A DNA stretch of 64,000 bases from Neobacillus piezotolerans (GCF_003362805.1 NZ_QNQT01000003.1:1-64000), one strand, 5' to 3'. Counted from the stretch's first letter, positions 1-9,389 are shown. Made by a program: numbers and translations. Notes: a model not told the origin generated them from the letters alone.

Positions 1-1
1 A

Positions 2-817
2 GGCGTAAGCAGGAACGGCTATTATACTTGGATAAAGGCCGAAGGTAAAAGAGCCGAGAGGCTTGAGAACGATTGGAAGGATTATGAATTGATAAAGGAA
101 ACCTTTGATAAGAAGAAAGGTAAGGCCGGTGCCCTTGTTATCAAAATGGACCTCGAAAACAATAAACAAGTGGTAATGAACCATAAGAAGATTCGCCGGA
201 TTATGAGGAACTTTAACCTTGTCGCAAAAATCAGGCAGATGAATCCCTATAGGAAAATGGCCAAGGCCAATCAGGAACACAAGGCCCTTCCAAACATACT
301 CAACAGGGAGTTCGCTCAGGATGTCCCAGGCAAAGTCTACCTTACAGACATCACCTATGTTTACTATGGAGCCGGGCATCCGGCGTACCTTTCATGCGTT
401 AAAGATGCCGCCACAAGGGAAATCGTTGCTTATCACCTGTCCACCAATCTGAAGATGGACATTGTTTATCAAACACTTAAGAAACTACGTCAATCCTTTA
501 AGGGAATGATCCATCCTGGTGCCATCCTCCATTCAGATCAAGGCTTTCATTACACGCACCCTGAATTTCAGAAAAGGGTTAAGAAAATGAGCCTTATTCA
601 GTCTATGTCCCGAAAGGGAAATTGTTGGGATAATGCCCCTATGGAATCTTTCTTTGGCCATATGAAGGATGAGGCAGATTATTCGGCGTGCAAAACCTTT
701 AAAGAACTTTCACAAGTGATCGGCAACTATATCCAGGAATACAACAATGAACGATACCAATGGAGTCTAAATAAAATGACTCCGGCACAATACTGGAGTC
801 ATTTACTAGCTGCATAG
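2..817 (+). CDS. IS3-family transposase OrfB, DDE integrase catalytic part (5' partial)
   Basis: This is the catalytic subunit of an IS3-type transposase, normally made as an OrfAB fusion by -1 frameshifting, which cuts and joins the element ends. The frame is open to the window edge. It starts with GVSRNGYYTW, the usual beginning of the OrfB HTH_21 region, so the TTG at 89 is probably not a real start. The rve integrase fold carries the acidic triad: D in YLTDITYV, D in LHSDQGFHYT, and E in the NAPMESFFGHMKDE segment. The C-terminal YIQEYNNERYQ block is also typical. The frame shows no internal stop, so this part of the gene looks intact. Confidence in the family is very high; the upstream half cannot be seen. 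Confidence 0.93.
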   Translation, partial: GVSRNGYYTWIKAEGKRAERLENDWKDYELIKETFDKKKGKAGALVIKMDLENNKQVVMNHKKIRRIMRNFNLVAKIRQMNPYRKMAKANQEHKALPNILNREFAQDVPGKVYLTDITYVYYGAGHPAYLSCVKDAATREIVAYHLSTNLKMDIVYQTLKKLRQSFKGMIHPGAILHSDQGFHYTHPEFQKRVKKMSLIQSMSRKGNCWDNAPMESFFGHMKDEADYSACKTFKELSQVIGNYIQEYNNERYQWSLNKMTPAQYWSHLLAA

Positions 818-837
818 CAAGTTAGGCCTTTTATTTA

Positions 838-864
838 ACTGTCCACTTTATAGGGCATAGTTCA
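838..864 (+). repeat. IS3 right terminal inverted repeat (approximate)
   Basis: The stretch ends in CACTTTATAGGGCATAGTTCA, with the CA dinucleotide and A/T-G rich body expected of an IS3 right end. The matching left repeat is outside the window, so the length is approximate. Confidence 0.55.
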
Positions 865-909
865 CGTTGGACGGCTGGAACCCTTTTATTTGCATCGACA
901 TGCGAGTGG

Positions 910-1512
910 TTACACGCGCTTTTTTATAAACCTGGCGCCGAGGTACAGGGCCGCTCCGGCGAGAAGGACGTAAACGACATTCGAGAAAGTGTCCATGAAC
1001 CCGGCGACAGTTTCCCAGGATGCCCCAAGCATTGCGCCTGCGTTAACGAGAATCGTATTCCAAATCAATGTTCCTGCTGTGGTCAAAAGAAGGAACAGTG
1101 GGAATTTCATCTTCGCCATTCCCGCCGGGATTGAAATCAGGCTCCTGACCAGCGGAACGAGCCGACAAAAGAACACCGTCCACACGCCGCGGCGGCTAAA
1201 CCAAGCATCCGCCTTGTGAAGGTCTTTTCTCGTAAGGCGGAGAAATCTGCCCCAACGGTCGACAATCCGTTCCAGCCGTTCGACATCAAGCAGCCGGCCG
1301 ACTCCATACAAAACTGCCGCGCCCGCGACGGAGCCGAGGGTTGAAACCGCGACAGCCCCAGTGACCGACAAGTTAGAAGTTGTTGTCATAAAGCCGGCGA
1401 AGGTAAGAATAACCTCCGATGGTATCGGCGGAAAAATATTCTCTAGGGCAATCAACAAAAATATCCCTATGTATCCAAATTCATTCATGATTGAAATAAT
1501 CCAGTTTTCCAT
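910..1512 (-). CDS. DedA family integral membrane protein
   Basis: A 200-residue DedA/SNARE-associated family membrane protein. The family is involved in envelope homeostasis; several members are now linked to recycling of undecaprenyl phosphate or other lipid carriers. The N-terminal segment has the acidic LENIFPPIPSEV motif. The central FCRLVPLVRSLISIPAGM stretch is the family's conserved R-containing re-entrant helix. Four or five hydrophobic segments follow the family layout, and the length is typical. The ATG at 1512 is preceded by TTAGGAGAG. It lies 84 bp downstream of the helicase gene on the same strand and may be read through from it. Which B. subtilis paralogue it matches is not certain. 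Confidence 0.88.
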   Translation of the reverse strand: MENWIISIMNEFGYIGIFLLIALENIFPPIPSEVILTFAGFMTTTSNLSVTGAVAVSTLGSVAGAAVLYGVGRLLDVERLERIVDRWGRFLRLTRKDLHKADAWFSRRGVWTVFFCRLVPLVRSLISIPAGMAKMKFPLFLLLTTAGTLIWNTILVNAGAMLGASWETVAGFMDTFSNVVYVLLAGAALYLGARFIKKRV

Positions 1513-1596
1513 TATGCTCTCCTAAGAAGTTGTTTATTGCATTCAAACTGCCAGGCGGAATTTTACCGCGCCGGTTCAAGCATTATTTCTTCCGTA

Positions 1597-3057
1597 TTAC
1601 CGTTTACCCCGGGTTCGGCCTTGGCGGGTGGATTTGTTCGGTGAACCGCCTGCCTGTTTGGTGCTGGCCTTTCCTCCCCGAGGAGCCATGTCTCTTTTTT
1701 TCCCAGCGCCCATTTGTTGTTTTCCCTGGCTGGCTGGACGATTTTTACCGCCTGTGGCATCTTGTTTTCGGCCTTGAAGGGATTTGTCACGGCGCCCAGG
1801 TTCGGCGGCTTCGGATTTCGGTTTCTTTGCCCCTTGGACGCCCCTATGATGGGGTTTTCCGGACGGCTTTCTTCCGTCCCGGGATTTCTGTGCGGACTCA
1901 GCGGGAGACGGTTTATCTTTCGCGCCTTCCATGATTTCCTTTTTGATCCGGATGTTCAGTTCTTTTTCAATCTCGTTCAGCATCCCCCGGTCAGCCGCGG
2001 TGAACAAGGTAATCGCGAGCCCTTTCGTCCCGGCCCGGCCTGTCCTGCCAATCCGGTGGACATAGCTTTCAGCATCCTCGGGGATGTCATAATTGAAGAC
2101 ATGTGTAACGCCTTCAACGTCAAGGCCTCTAGCTGCAACATCCGTGGCGATGAGCAGCTGGTATTCAGCATCGCGGAATTTTTTCATCACTTGCTCCCGC
2201 TTTGACTGGGAAAGGTCGCCATGCAGTTCCTCGCATGAAAAGCCATTTGCTTTCAGTACTTCATGCAGCCTGCCGACCCGCCTTTTTGTCCGGCAAAAAA
2301 TGACCGCCATAAACGGCCTGTGCGTCCGCACTAGTTCCATTATGGCGCCCTGCTTGCCGCGGTCGGTTGTTTGGACGGCGAGTTGGTTGACGGTTTCAGC
2401 CGGCCCCTGTGTTTTTTCAACCTGCATATACTGAGGCTCCCGCATATGTTTTTTGGCAAGCTTTCGGACATCTTCGGGCATCGTCGCGGAAAAAAGCATC
2501 GTCTGCCTGTCATATGGGGTTTCACGGATGATGGTCTCCACCTCGTTCAGGAAACCGATATGAAGCATTTGATCCGCTTCATCGAGGACAAGGAACGAAA
2601 TTTCTCCAAGGCGGACCGTTTCCCTGCGAATATGATCGAGCAGCCTTCCCGGCGTCCCAACGACAATATGTACCCGCTTCTCAAGTTTTTTAAGCTGCTT
2701 TTCTACATCCTGGCCGCCATAAACTGCCAGCACGCTTATATCCTTGGATGCGACAAGCTTTTCAAGCTCGCTTGTTATCTGGAGGGCGAGCTCTCTTGTC
2801 GGGGTGACAATGAGCGCCTGAATTCGGTCCGCATCCGTGTCAATTTTTTCGATAATCGGCAGGATAAAGGCAAGTGTCTTCCCCGTTCCGGTTTGTGCCT
2901 GGGCAATGATGTCTTTCCCATCTAGCACGACCGGGATCGCCAGCTGCTGGATTGGCGTTGGAACGGCGATTCCGTTCTCCTTCAAAATCCCCGCCATTTC
3001 TATTGATATTCCAAGCTCTATAAAATCAGGCAATAAAATCCCTGCTTTCTTCTTCAA
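1597..3057 (-). CDS. DEAD-box ATP-dependent RNA helicase with long basic C-terminal tail
   Basis: An RNA helicase that unwinds short duplexes, with probable roles in ribosome assembly, mRNA decay or cold growth. All core motifs are visible: Q motif (VPTPIQQ, about residues 32-38), Walker A AQTGTGKT (54-61), PTRELA (86-91), DEAD (159-162), SAT (190-192), and in the second RecA domain ARGLD and [10 protein letters not shown]. From about residue 375 the protein becomes a 110-residue, low-complexity, K/R/G/S-rich tail, as in the RNA-binding extensions of CshA-type helicases. The tail holds no folded RNA-recognition domain that I can see, which argues against DbpA/YxiN. Both catalytic domains look complete. 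The exact Csh orthologue is unresolved. Confidence 0.93.
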   Translation of the reverse strand: MKKKAGILLPDFIELGISIEMAGILKENGIAVPTPIQQLAIPVVLDGKDIIAQAQTGTGKTLAFILPIIEKIDTDADRIQALIVTPTRELALQITSELEKLVASKDISVLAVYGGQDVEKQLKKLEKRVHIVVGTPGRLLDHIRRETVRLGEISFLVLDEADQMLHIGFLNEVETIIRETPYDRQTMLFSATMPEDVRKLAKKHMREPQYMQVEKTQGPAETVNQLAVQTTDRGKQGAIMELVRTHRPFMAVIFCRTKRRVGRLHEVLKANGFSCEELHGDLSQSKREQVMKKFRDAEYQLLIATDVAARGLDVEGVTHVFNYDIPEDAESYVHRIGRTGRAGTKGLAITLFTAADRGMLNEIEKELNIRIKKEIMEGAKDKPSPAESAQKSRDGRKPSGKPHHRGVQGAKKPKSEAAEPGRRDKSLQGRKQDATGGKNRPASQGKQQMGAGKKRDMAPRGGKASTKQAGGSPNKSTRQGRTRGKR

Positions 3058-3190
3058 TCATTTAGTTTTGATTTTCCTTGTTTTCCGGAAAAAAAGCAAA
3101 TGATAATCAGCGCATTGATGAAAAGGCAGGCACATAACCCATGTAAAAAGCCGCCTTCCCGATAAGAGGAATAGCGGCTGTCAACTCTAT

Positions 3191-3619
3191 TTAATGGACA
3201 AGATTATTCAACGCTGTTACATGGCGCCGATCGGTATCAAGGATGCTTTCAACCATCTTCCGGCTTTCGGGATCAAGGTCCCCTTTGACGATTTCCTCCG
3301 ACAATTGAATTCCGTAAACATCTTCGCCTTTTAACGCCAGTTTGACAATTCCCTCGGTGTCTTTCGGCATCATCATTTCGCTCATGAATCCCTGAATTTT
3401 TCCGACAAGGCCTTCATTGTTTTCCGGAACGCCTCCAAGATTCTGAATCCGCTCGGCAACGATTGCGGCGTGAAGCCGGTGGTCCTGTTGAAATCCCTGG
3501 AAAATTGTTTTGACTTCCTGATCGTCAAGCCTTTCGATTAGGTGTTCATACGCGCGGATGCCCATATATTGTCCTTTTAAAAAGGCATTCAGCTCCTTGA
3601 TGACCGTTTCGTTCTCCAT
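3191..3619 (-). CDS. Ferritin-like four-helix bundle protein (DUF2383/PA2169 type)
   Basis: A 142-residue, all-helical protein with spaced E and H residues (YEHL, DHRLHAAIVAERI, DRRHVTALN), as in the DUF2383 / PA2169 four-helix bundle group of the ferritin-like superfamily. Its function is not established; stress-related roles are usually assumed. The start was moved 7 codons downstream of the longest frame because AAAGGAGG sits 7 bases before the ATG at 3619. The gene lies between the helicase and the ComB-like gene on the same strand, with 45 bp to the latter, so they may be co-transcribed. The family call rests on overall pattern rather than a unique motif. Confidence 0.65.
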   Translation of the reverse strand: MENETVIKELNAFLKGQYMGIRAYEHLIERLDDQEVKTIFQGFQQDHRLHAAIVAERIQNLGGVPENNEGLVGKIQGFMSEMMMPKDTEGIVKLALKGEDVYGIQLSEEIVKGDLDPESRKMVESILDTDRRHVTALNNLVH

Positions 3620-3664
3620 TGTGTGGCCTCCTTTTTCCAATAGGTTTCGGAAAAGGCTGGGAAG

Positions 3665-4438
3665 TTATTCATTGAGGAAAATGAACTTTTCATGCGCATG
3701 GATGAATTTGTTTTCGGATAAAAGCGGCACAGTAGCAAAAGCATTAAGCCTTCCGCAGTGGATGACATCCGCTTCAAAACCCCTTGCCCGCAGCTCCCTT
3801 CCGCTGCCGGATTCCCAGATAAGCTCGCTTAATTTATGCTTTGACGACTGAAAAGCACCGATGCACACTTGGGCTTCAGGTGATTTTTCGCCGTCAAGCC
3901 AGGACAGGATTGCCCCGGCACCGAGGTAATCCTCAATCGAGGGCCGGAGAGTGTCCTCGTGGTCTGCCGGGTCACTCCACTGCTCTCCGCATGGTACAAC
4001 GGTAATATCCGCTTTGAGACGCTCCCTGAGTGTATTCGCAGCCTGGGCTGACCCTTCCGCATTAAGAAGTGAGCCAATCAGCAATGCTGGCACCTTGTCT
4101 GCAATCCAGGTGCAGAACGCGCCATTCAAGGATGTCAGCACGAATTTTTTTCCTTTAAGCGAGGAATTAAAGGAGACCGGTGACAGGGTCGCCTTGCCGA
4201 ACTTGGCTGCTTCAGACCTGCCAAGGATGTATTCCCCGCCAACTTGCTCCGCATATGCCTTTCCATCAAGATGGGGAGGATACGGAAAAATTTCGCACCC
4301 CGCATGCAATGCGGTCACAACTGTTGATGAAAAGCTTAGCACATCGACGACGATGACAATATCGCCGCGCTCGGCCGCTTCCCGTGCTCCCCGTCTGCCC
4401 CACTCCACCCTGACCGGATATGGTGCCTGGCTATACAT
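3665..4438 (-). CDS. 2-phosphosulfolactate phosphatase-like protein (ComB family)
   Basis: The protein matches the ComB fold family, named after the archaeal enzyme that dephosphorylates 2-phosphosulfolactate on the way to coenzyme M. Bacilli carry relatives (YitC) thought to act in sulfolactate metabolism of the spore. Visible family features are the VVDVLSFSSTVVTAL segment near the N-terminus, the SLNGAFCT central motif and the IEDYLGAGAIL segment. The start at 4438 is preferred because GGAAGTGAGG lies directly upstream; an ATG six codons earlier is also possible. Substrate is inferred from the family only. The length of about 257 residues is near the family norm. Confidence 0.78.
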   Translation of the reverse strand: MYSQAPYPVRVEWGRRGAREAAERGDIVIVVDVLSFSSTVVTALHAGCEIFPYPPHLDGKAYAEQVGGEYILGRSEAAKFGKATLSPVSFNSSLKGKKFVLTSLNGAFCTWIADKVPALLIGSLLNAEGSAQAANTLRERLKADITVVPCGEQWSDPADHEDTLRPSIEDYLGAGAILSWLDGEKSPEAQVCIGAFQSSKHKLSELIWESGSGRELRARGFEADVIHCGRLNAFATVPLLSENKFIHAHEKFIFLNE

Positions 4439-4601
4439 AACCTCACTTCCTTTCATTTTAGTAATTCCTTCCTAACTCATTTAATAGGGCATAAAGCCCG
4501 TCAATTTTATAGAAACTAAGGCAATGGTTATGTCTTCCGCTTCATTAATTAGCGGTAGAAAAAAAGATTCGTCCCTGCTTCACCTTTTCCACGTTTTGGG
4601 A

Positions 4602-4630
4602 TTGATGATAGGAATAATATAAAATAGAAT
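4602..4630 (+). promoter_or_regulatory. SigA-type promoter for the 561-residue protein gene
   Basis: TTGATG, 17 bases, then TAGAAT, about 50 bases before the TTG start at 4682. Five of six bases match at the -10 box and four of six at the -35 box. Confidence 0.6.
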
Positions 4631-4681
4631 AATAGGAATAGATAGTTATATATAGCAGATTTCCGAACGGGTGGGGAGAAT

Positions 4682-6367
4682 TTGTACGAGTTAAAATTAC
4701 GGTCGATTATAAGGTTGGTTAAGAGCGATAATCCGCAAAAGAGGTTTGAAGGGCTTGACCAGCTTTATGAGTACAGGCAAGTGGAAAACCTTGAAGTGCA
4801 GGTGGATGTGCTTCGAGATATGATTATCGCGGCAGCGGGGAATTTTCCAGAGCCGGTTGACAAGTGGGACAATCCTTCGTATTATCTGACGGATTTTGTC
4901 TGCAATTTTTCAATCGAGGAAGTTGTTGTTTGCCTGGTTAAAAACTTTGACGGACTGAGCATCGCTGCAAAAGAAAGGGCAATTGAATACTTGCTCGGCA
5001 CCGAAAATGAGGAGATCTTCCACTTTCTCGAAGAAAAGATTGTTGGCCTCATAAACGGGACGGAAACGTTTACGATTCCAATCGGAGAGCTAACAACCTA
5101 TCCCGTCCTGGCAAGGGACATCCTGGATAAAACATTGGATAGGCTGCGCTCGGAGCATTATAAGTTCATGATGTATGATTTGCTTCTTTGCGTCAATTCA
5201 TCGGAAGTGGATAAAGGCTATAAAAAACAGGCTGTCCTTCCAATTCTGCTTGAAGATTACCAGGCGGCAAAGGTGCTTTACCTGAATTTTGACAAGGATT
5301 ATTCCTCGAAATTCGTTTATACAGCCTGGAAGGAAAATTATTTTTACATCAGGAGCAGGATGAGGCTTTTCCTAACTCTTATGAAATATTATTTCTCGGA
5401 GGAGTCCGAAAAGGAGCTTCTTGAGGCTTTGTCTTTCAATGATCCATTCATAAAGACGGAAGCGTTGCTTGTTTGCCTTGCCAAAAATCTTCCGTTCGAC
5501 CAAACCATCATCGCCGATTGCGCGGAAAATATTGAAAGCGCCGAGATGGCCTATTGGGAATTGCGGGAAATGGATCTGGAGCATCTCTATCCTATAAAAG
5601 AAGGCAAGCAGCCGCACCTAGCGAAAACAAGGCTGTTTTCGACCATCGTCAACTTTCCTGAAGATGAAGATGGCGCAACCCATTTTCCGGAGAATATTCG
5701 GATTATCGACAAGGTGGAAACGGAGAATTACTATGGACAGCCAATCCGTTTCTATATGATGGGCTTTAAGGAACTTGACAGGGAATTCATTGGCTGGGCA
5801 GGCGCCTTTGCGCTTGAGGATGGCGATGATACGGCACATCTTTGGGACGGCACGTATACCGAATTCGAAGAGTTGGATTCCATGTCGATCGAAGGGCACA
5901 AAGAGGCATTTTTCAAAAGGCGGGAAGAGGTAAAATCAGAGGTCGAGAACAGTGTTTTCTACGAAAGCAAACCGCGGCTAAGCAAGGGCATGTGGTTTTT
6001 CTATGGACTTTTGATCATGCATTGGATCCGGAACGCCATGAGAGGTTTCGAAGGCCCGTTATTGCCATCGCTCTTGTTCACGCTCGCCGGCGTTGCCCTG
6101 ACTATAAACGAGCTGAAGAAAAATAAAACAAAGAGCATTTCGATTGTCGGGCACGAGCTCATCCTCCAGGATGGGAAAAAACGGGAAGGCATCCTGCTCC
6201 ATGAAATCGAGCGGGTCGAATATACAAAAAGGCATGTACTTGTTTACGGACAGGAAAGCAAGCCTGCCATGAAGTTTCCCCTTGCCTGGGTCAGATATGA
6301 AGTATTCTCCCACCATATGAGGGAACTTACCGGGCATTTGAGGCAAGGTCCCTATATCCAGCCATAA
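4682..6367 (+). CDS. Uncharacterised protein: helical-repeat N-terminus, two membrane segments, C-terminal PH-like part
   Basis: I do not recognise this 561-residue protein. The first 330 residues are rich in amphipathic helices (DNPQKRFEGLDQL, EEVVVCLVKNF, FIKTEALLVCLAKN) and read like an irregular HEAT-type solenoid. Around residues 440-475 two hydrophobic stretches (MWFFYGLLIMHWI and LLPSLLFTLAGVALTI) form a hairpin of membrane segments. The last 90 residues alternate beta-like patches (SISIVGHELIL, REGILLHEIERVEY) and resemble a PH-like domain. Translation starts at TTG 4682, preceded by GGGTGGGGAG. The gene stands alone, with its own promoter and a strong terminator. It is probably a membrane-attached cytosolic scaffold, but that is inference. 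Confidence 0.6.
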   Translation: MYELKLRSIIRLVKSDNPQKRFEGLDQLYEYRQVENLEVQVDVLRDMIIAAAGNFPEPVDKWDNPSYYLTDFVCNFSIEEVVVCLVKNFDGLSIAAKERAIEYLLGTENEEIFHFLEEKIVGLINGTETFTIPIGELTTYPVLARDILDKTLDRLRSEHYKFMMYDLLLCVNSSEVDKGYKKQAVLPILLEDYQAAKVLYLNFDKDYSSKFVYTAWKENYFYIRSRMRLFLTLMKYYFSEESEKELLEALSFNDPFIKTEALLVCLAKNLPFDQTIIADCAENIESAEMAYWELREMDLEHLYPIKEGKQPHLAKTRLFSTIVNFPEDEDGATHFPENIRIIDKVETENYYGQPIRFYMMGFKELDREFIGWAGAFALEDGDDTAHLWDGTYTEFEELDSMSIEGHKEAFFKRREEVKSEVENSVFYESKPRLSKGMWFFYGLLIMHWIRNAMRGFEGPLLPSLLFTLAGVALTINELKKNKTKSISIVGHELILQDGKKREGILLHEIERVEYTKRHVLVYGQESKPAMKFPLAWVRYEVFSHHMRELTGHLRQGPYIQP

Positions 6368-6422
6368 CTTATTCCACGGGGCTACCCCGCGTGGATTTAC
6401 GGGCAAGTTCTATCATCAACTT

Positions 6423-6453
6423 CCGCCGGAGGCACATCCGGCGGATTTTCTTT
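6423..6453 (+). terminator. Rho-independent terminator
   Basis: CCGCCGGA, loop, TCCGGCGG, then ATTTTCTTTT, downstream of the 561-residue protein gene. Confidence 0.8.
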
Positions 6454-6547
6454 TCCCCTTTGTCCTGGAAAAAAAATCATGGTACTCTATCCTTATCGAT
6501 ATTACCGATTTTAATTAATCGTTTTTATGCATAAAGGAGGATGGCGC

Positions 6548-7435
6548 GTGGATTTTCATCAATTGTTTGTTTTCACAAAAGTGGTTGAGCATAAAAGCTT
6601 TTCAAAGGCCGCGGAGGAAATATTCCTTAGCCAGTCAACCGTCTCATCCCATATCCAGTCACTTGAAAAAATGCTCGATGTTAAACTTTTCGACAGGGTT
6701 GGCCGGGAAAATATCCTGACTCCCCATGGGGAACGCCTGTATCTCTGGGCCCAGAAGCTCCTTCTTTTAAAAGATGAAGCGCTCCTTGACCTGAATAGGG
6801 GCATGGCAGAATTCCGCGGAACAATCCGGATGGCGGCAAGTTCTGTTCCGGGCCAATTTCTCGTCCCAAAAATGATCAAGGAGTTCCGCGCCGAATATCC
6901 GGCCGCGACCTTTAATATTTCTGAATATCCCTCAAGGGCCGTTGCGGATAAAGTCCTTGGCGGATCAGTCGATGTCGGCTTGCTTGGGGAAAAATATGAA
7001 AATGAAAAATTAAGGTATCTTCCTTTATTGCAGGAAAAACTTGTCCTTGTAACCCCCACAAATATCAAGTTTTCAGGCGCTGTGAAGATTGATGAGGTAA
7101 AAAGCCATCCATTTGTAATGAGGCATTCCGATTCCGGAACGAACTCTTTGCTGGAACGTTTTTTGAAAAAAGCAGGCATTCCGAAAGAACAATTGAATAT
7201 CATTGCATATACCGATTCCGGGCAAAGCTTGATCCAGTTCGTCAGGCAAGGAATCGGCATCGCGATTATGTCTGAAATTGCCGCGCGTGACTATGCAGGC
7301 CTGAACATGGTCAACATGTATGAGATTGAAGGCTTTCACGATGAGCGCTATTTTTACCTTGTGTACAACATCAGCAAAACCCTGCCGCTCATTTCGAAGC
7401 TCTTCGTGGACTATGCCGGGCGATTGCAGGATTAA
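6548..7435 (+). CDS. LysR-family transcriptional regulator
   Basis: A 295-residue LysR-type regulator. The N-terminal winged HTH covers about residues 1-60 (AAEEIFLSQSTVSSHIQSLE is the recognition region). It is followed by a linker helix and a two-lobed periplasmic-binding-like effector domain (SSVPGQFLVPKMI; VGLLGEK; FVRQGIGIAIMSEIAA). The GTG at 6548 was chosen because AAAGGAGG ends 7 bases upstream; the ATG at 6527 overlaps that site. The effector is unknown. The closest group appears to be the CysB/YeiE-like regulators tied to sulfur or selenium metabolism, but this is only an impression. The adjacent acetyltransferase follows in the same direction after 56 bp. Confidence 0.88.
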   Translation: MDFHQLFVFTKVVEHKSFSKAAEEIFLSQSTVSSHIQSLEKMLDVKLFDRVGRENILTPHGERLYLWAQKLLLLKDEALLDLNRGMAEFRGTIRMAASSVPGQFLVPKMIKEFRAEYPAATFNISEYPSRAVADKVLGGSVDVGLLGEKYENEKLRYLPLLQEKLVLVTPTNIKFSGAVKIDEVKSHPFVMRHSDSGTNSLLERFLKKAGIPKEQLNIIAYTDSGQSLIQFVRQGIGIAIMSEIAARDYAGLNMVNMYEIEGFHDERYFYLVYNISKTLPLISKLFVDYAGRLQD

Positions 7436-7491
7436 TCTTCAGCGATACCGAATAGGTAATGTGGATTTTTAAAAGGCTAGGGGGTTCATTC

Positions 7492-8316
7492 ATGCTGACA
7501 GAAAAGCAATTGAAAGAAATAAAAGAATTACAGGCCGTGTGCGAGCGGGATGGCGGGTTCGAGTTGAAATTGAACTGGGATATGCTCGCCGCAAGAAAAG
7601 AAGGAAGCAAAGATGACTTTTTTCATTACGAAAATGAAACGCTTGTTGGATTCCTAGGCCTTTATGGATTCGGCAACAAGGTTGAATTGTGCGGAATGGT
7701 GCACCCCGATTGGCGGAGGAGAGGAATTTTCACCGGACTTCTCAATGAAGCGATTGAAGAGGCGAAAAACCGCGGCACAAGGCAGATTCTCTTGAACGCG
7801 CCAGCGGGCTCCATCTCGGCCAAGGGGTTTCTTGAAACCGTCCCGAACCGATACCATGTGACCGAGTACCAGATGAAGTGGGACGGAACCGCTCCTCCTT
7901 CAAGTGAAGGGGTTACCCTGCGCCAATCAACCAATCAAGACAATGACCTCGAAGTTCGCCTGGAAGTGGAATGCTTTGGGTTTACCGAACTGGAAGCAGC
8001 AGCCTTTCACCGCGTGCTGAAGGAAAGCAGCAATGAAAATTATTATATCATTGAAGCGAATGGGCAGCCGGTCGGAAAGATGCGTGTCGACCACCCGAAT
8101 GGTGAAGCTTGGATTTATGGTTTCGCGATTTTGCCGGAATTTCAAGGAAAAGGGATTGGCAGGAAGGCACTTTCGTGGATTATTGCCAAAGAGGATCGGG
8201 CAGGCCGGCCGCTGTTTTTGGAAGTCGAAGCAAAAAATGCCCATGCGCTCGGACTGTATGAATCATGCGGTTTCAAATCCTACCATGCGCAGGACTATTA
8301 CGAATATAGTTTATGA
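7492..8316 (+). CDS. Tandem GNAT-fold N-acetyltransferase
   Basis: A 274-residue protein with two GNAT modules. The N-terminal one contains GMVHPDWRRRGIFTGLL, an acetyl-CoA loop of the Q/RxxGxG/A type (here RRRGIF). The C-terminal one contains LPEFQGKGIGRKAL followed by EVEAKNAHALGLYESCGF, the classic A and B motifs. It transfers an acyl group from acyl-CoA to an amine; the acceptor is unknown. The ATG at 7492 was chosen because AGGGGG lies 7 bases upstream, rather than the upstream GTG. The better conserved C-terminal module is probably the active one. A terminator follows at once. Confidence 0.88.
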   Translation: MLTEKQLKEIKELQAVCERDGGFELKLNWDMLAARKEGSKDDFFHYENETLVGFLGLYGFGNKVELCGMVHPDWRRRGIFTGLLNEAIEEAKNRGTRQILLNAPAGSISAKGFLETVPNRYHVTEYQMKWDGTAPPSSEGVTLRQSTNQDNDLEVRLEVECFGFTELEAAAFHRVLKESSNENYYIIEANGQPVGKMRVDHPNGEAWIYGFAILPEFQGKGIGRKALSWIIAKEDRAGRPLFLEVEAKNAHALGLYESCGFKSYHAQDYYEYSL

Positions 8317-8321
8317 TTTTT

Positions 8322-8355
8322 AAAGGCGGCCCCTTTTTGAGGCCGCCTTGTTTTA
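8322..8355 (+). terminator. Rho-independent terminator after the GNAT gene
   Basis: AAGGCGGCC, loop, GGCCGCCTT, GTTTT. It lies between the converging GNAT and trmO genes and could serve both. Confidence 0.8.
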
Positions 8356-8404
8356 CTATTTTTTGGCGAAGAGGCCACACATGGCATATGGCGGGTTGTA
8401 CAGG

Positions 8405-8863
8405 TTATTTCCAATAATTCTCCATCAGTTCGGATGCCCATTTTGGCTGCCGGACTTCTTCTTTCGGCAAGAATTCTTCCAGTACAGGCTTAATATCAAT
8501 CACCGGCGTGCCGTCAATCGCGTCCAGCCCCGCCACCATCAGCTTATTTCCTTCCCTCTTCAGGAGGCGGACAATCGTTGCGCCAATCCTGTTCGGGCGG
8601 TCCTTGCCCCGCTGAGCAAAAATCCCTGTCACGGGCCAATCCGGATTATCCCGCGGCCTTCTCGCGCAGTATTCAATTTTATCCTCTGGGAGGAGATGGA
8701 ACAGGAACAAAATCTCCAGATGGGAATAATCCTCAATCCCTTCAAGGCATTTCCCATCCAGAATTTCGTTCATTTCAATTTCCGAAATGACATCTCCCCA
8801 GTAATCGTCCTTTACTTCTTTGCGATTGTTGCATACCCGGCCCACCGGCTTGACAGTAAACAT
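8405..8863 (-). CDS. trmO: tRNA (t6A37) methyltransferase TrmO / TsaA-like
   Basis: This 152-residue protein belongs to the TsaA/YaeB/TrmO beta-barrel family, which uses S-adenosylmethionine to methylate N6-threonylcarbamoyl-adenosine 37 of tRNA. Visible family motifs are the N-terminal KPVGRVCNNR, the central DYSHLEILFLFH and RPRDNPDWPVTGIFAQRGKDRPNRIGAT, and the late GLDAIDGTPVIDIKP. I place the start at 8863 because GGAGGAG lies 6 bases upstream; a longer frame begins at 8908. It converges on the GNAT gene, and the tRNA operon lies upstream in the opposite direction. Confidence 0.88.
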   Translation of the reverse strand: MFTVKPVGRVCNNRKEVKDDYWGDVISEIEMNEILDGKCLEGIEDYSHLEILFLFHLLPEDKIEYCARRPRDNPDWPVTGIFAQRGKDRPNRIGATIVRLLKREGNKLMVAGLDAIDGTPVIDIKPVLEEFLPKEEVRQPKWASELMENYWK

Positions 8864-9107
8864 GCCTGTCTCCTCCATTCTGGATTTTTCAAAAATAATT
8901 GCAGCCATTTCTTGAAGTTTCCTATCTTTTTTAAAGCTAAGGCTTATCTTTAAATCGGTCTTGTACCCCGAACTGTTGGCAATCGGTTAAGGACCAAGAA
9001 GAAACTTGGATACACTTTTTCTACCATATATCTCCATTTTATTACCAAATTCCACAATAAACAATTTTTTGATGAAAAAAGATTTTCCCAGCAGTATAAA
9101 TTTCCTC

Positions 9108-9136
9108 TTCAAAAAATATCATTATTATGGTATATT
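9108..9136 (+). promoter_or_regulatory. Promoter of the four-tRNA operon
   Basis: TTCAAA, 17 bases, TATATT, 23 bases before the tRNA-Leu. The -35 match is moderate (4 of 6). Confidence 0.45.
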
Positions 9137-9159
9137 ATTTATGCTGTTTTCTTAGACAT

Positions 9160-9243
9160 GCGGGTGTGGCGGAATCGGCAGACGCGCTAGATTCAGGTTC
9201 TAGTGGGGGCAACCCCGTGGAGGTTCAAGTCCTCTCATCCGCA
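9160..9243 (+). tRNA. tRNA-Leu (anticodon CAG)
   Basis: The acceptor stem GCGGGTG pairs with CATCCGC, and a long variable arm (GGGGGCAACCCC) is present. The anticodon loop TTCAGGT gives CAG at 9194-9196, reading CUG. CCA is not encoded. Confidence 0.95.
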
Positions 9244-9289
9244 CTTTTATTAAAAATCGCAGACTGCGTGCAACACAGCCATGCGTTTC

Positions 9290-9366
9290 CGGGAAGTAGC
9301 TCAGCTTGGTAGAGCACTACGTTCGGGACGTAGGGGTCGCAGGTTCAAATCCTGTCTTCCCGACCA
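9290..9366 (+). tRNA. tRNA-Pro (anticodon CGG)
   Basis: The acceptor CGGGAAG pairs with CTTCCCG, and the 3' CCA is encoded. The anticodon stem CTACG/CGTAG holds the loop TTCGGGA, giving CGG, which reads CCG. Confidence 0.95.
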
Positions 9367-9389
9367 TATTAATACCAAAATTTCTGCCT

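Larger units (their letters stand above)
1..864 (+). mobile_element. IS3-family insertion sequence, right part (left end outside window)
   Basis: The element holds the transposase reading frame that runs in from the left edge and stops at 817. A typical IS3-style right end follows, closing with ...GGGCATAGTTCA at 864. Read on the other strand this end begins TGAACTATGCCC, which fits the TG...CA termini of the family. The orfA part and the left inverted repeat lie outside the window, so intactness and the target duplication cannot be judged. Confidence 0.8.

Noticed and set aside
9127-9312. Open frames over the tRNA genes
   Set aside because: They cover four well-formed cloverleaf tRNAs and have no ribosome sites.
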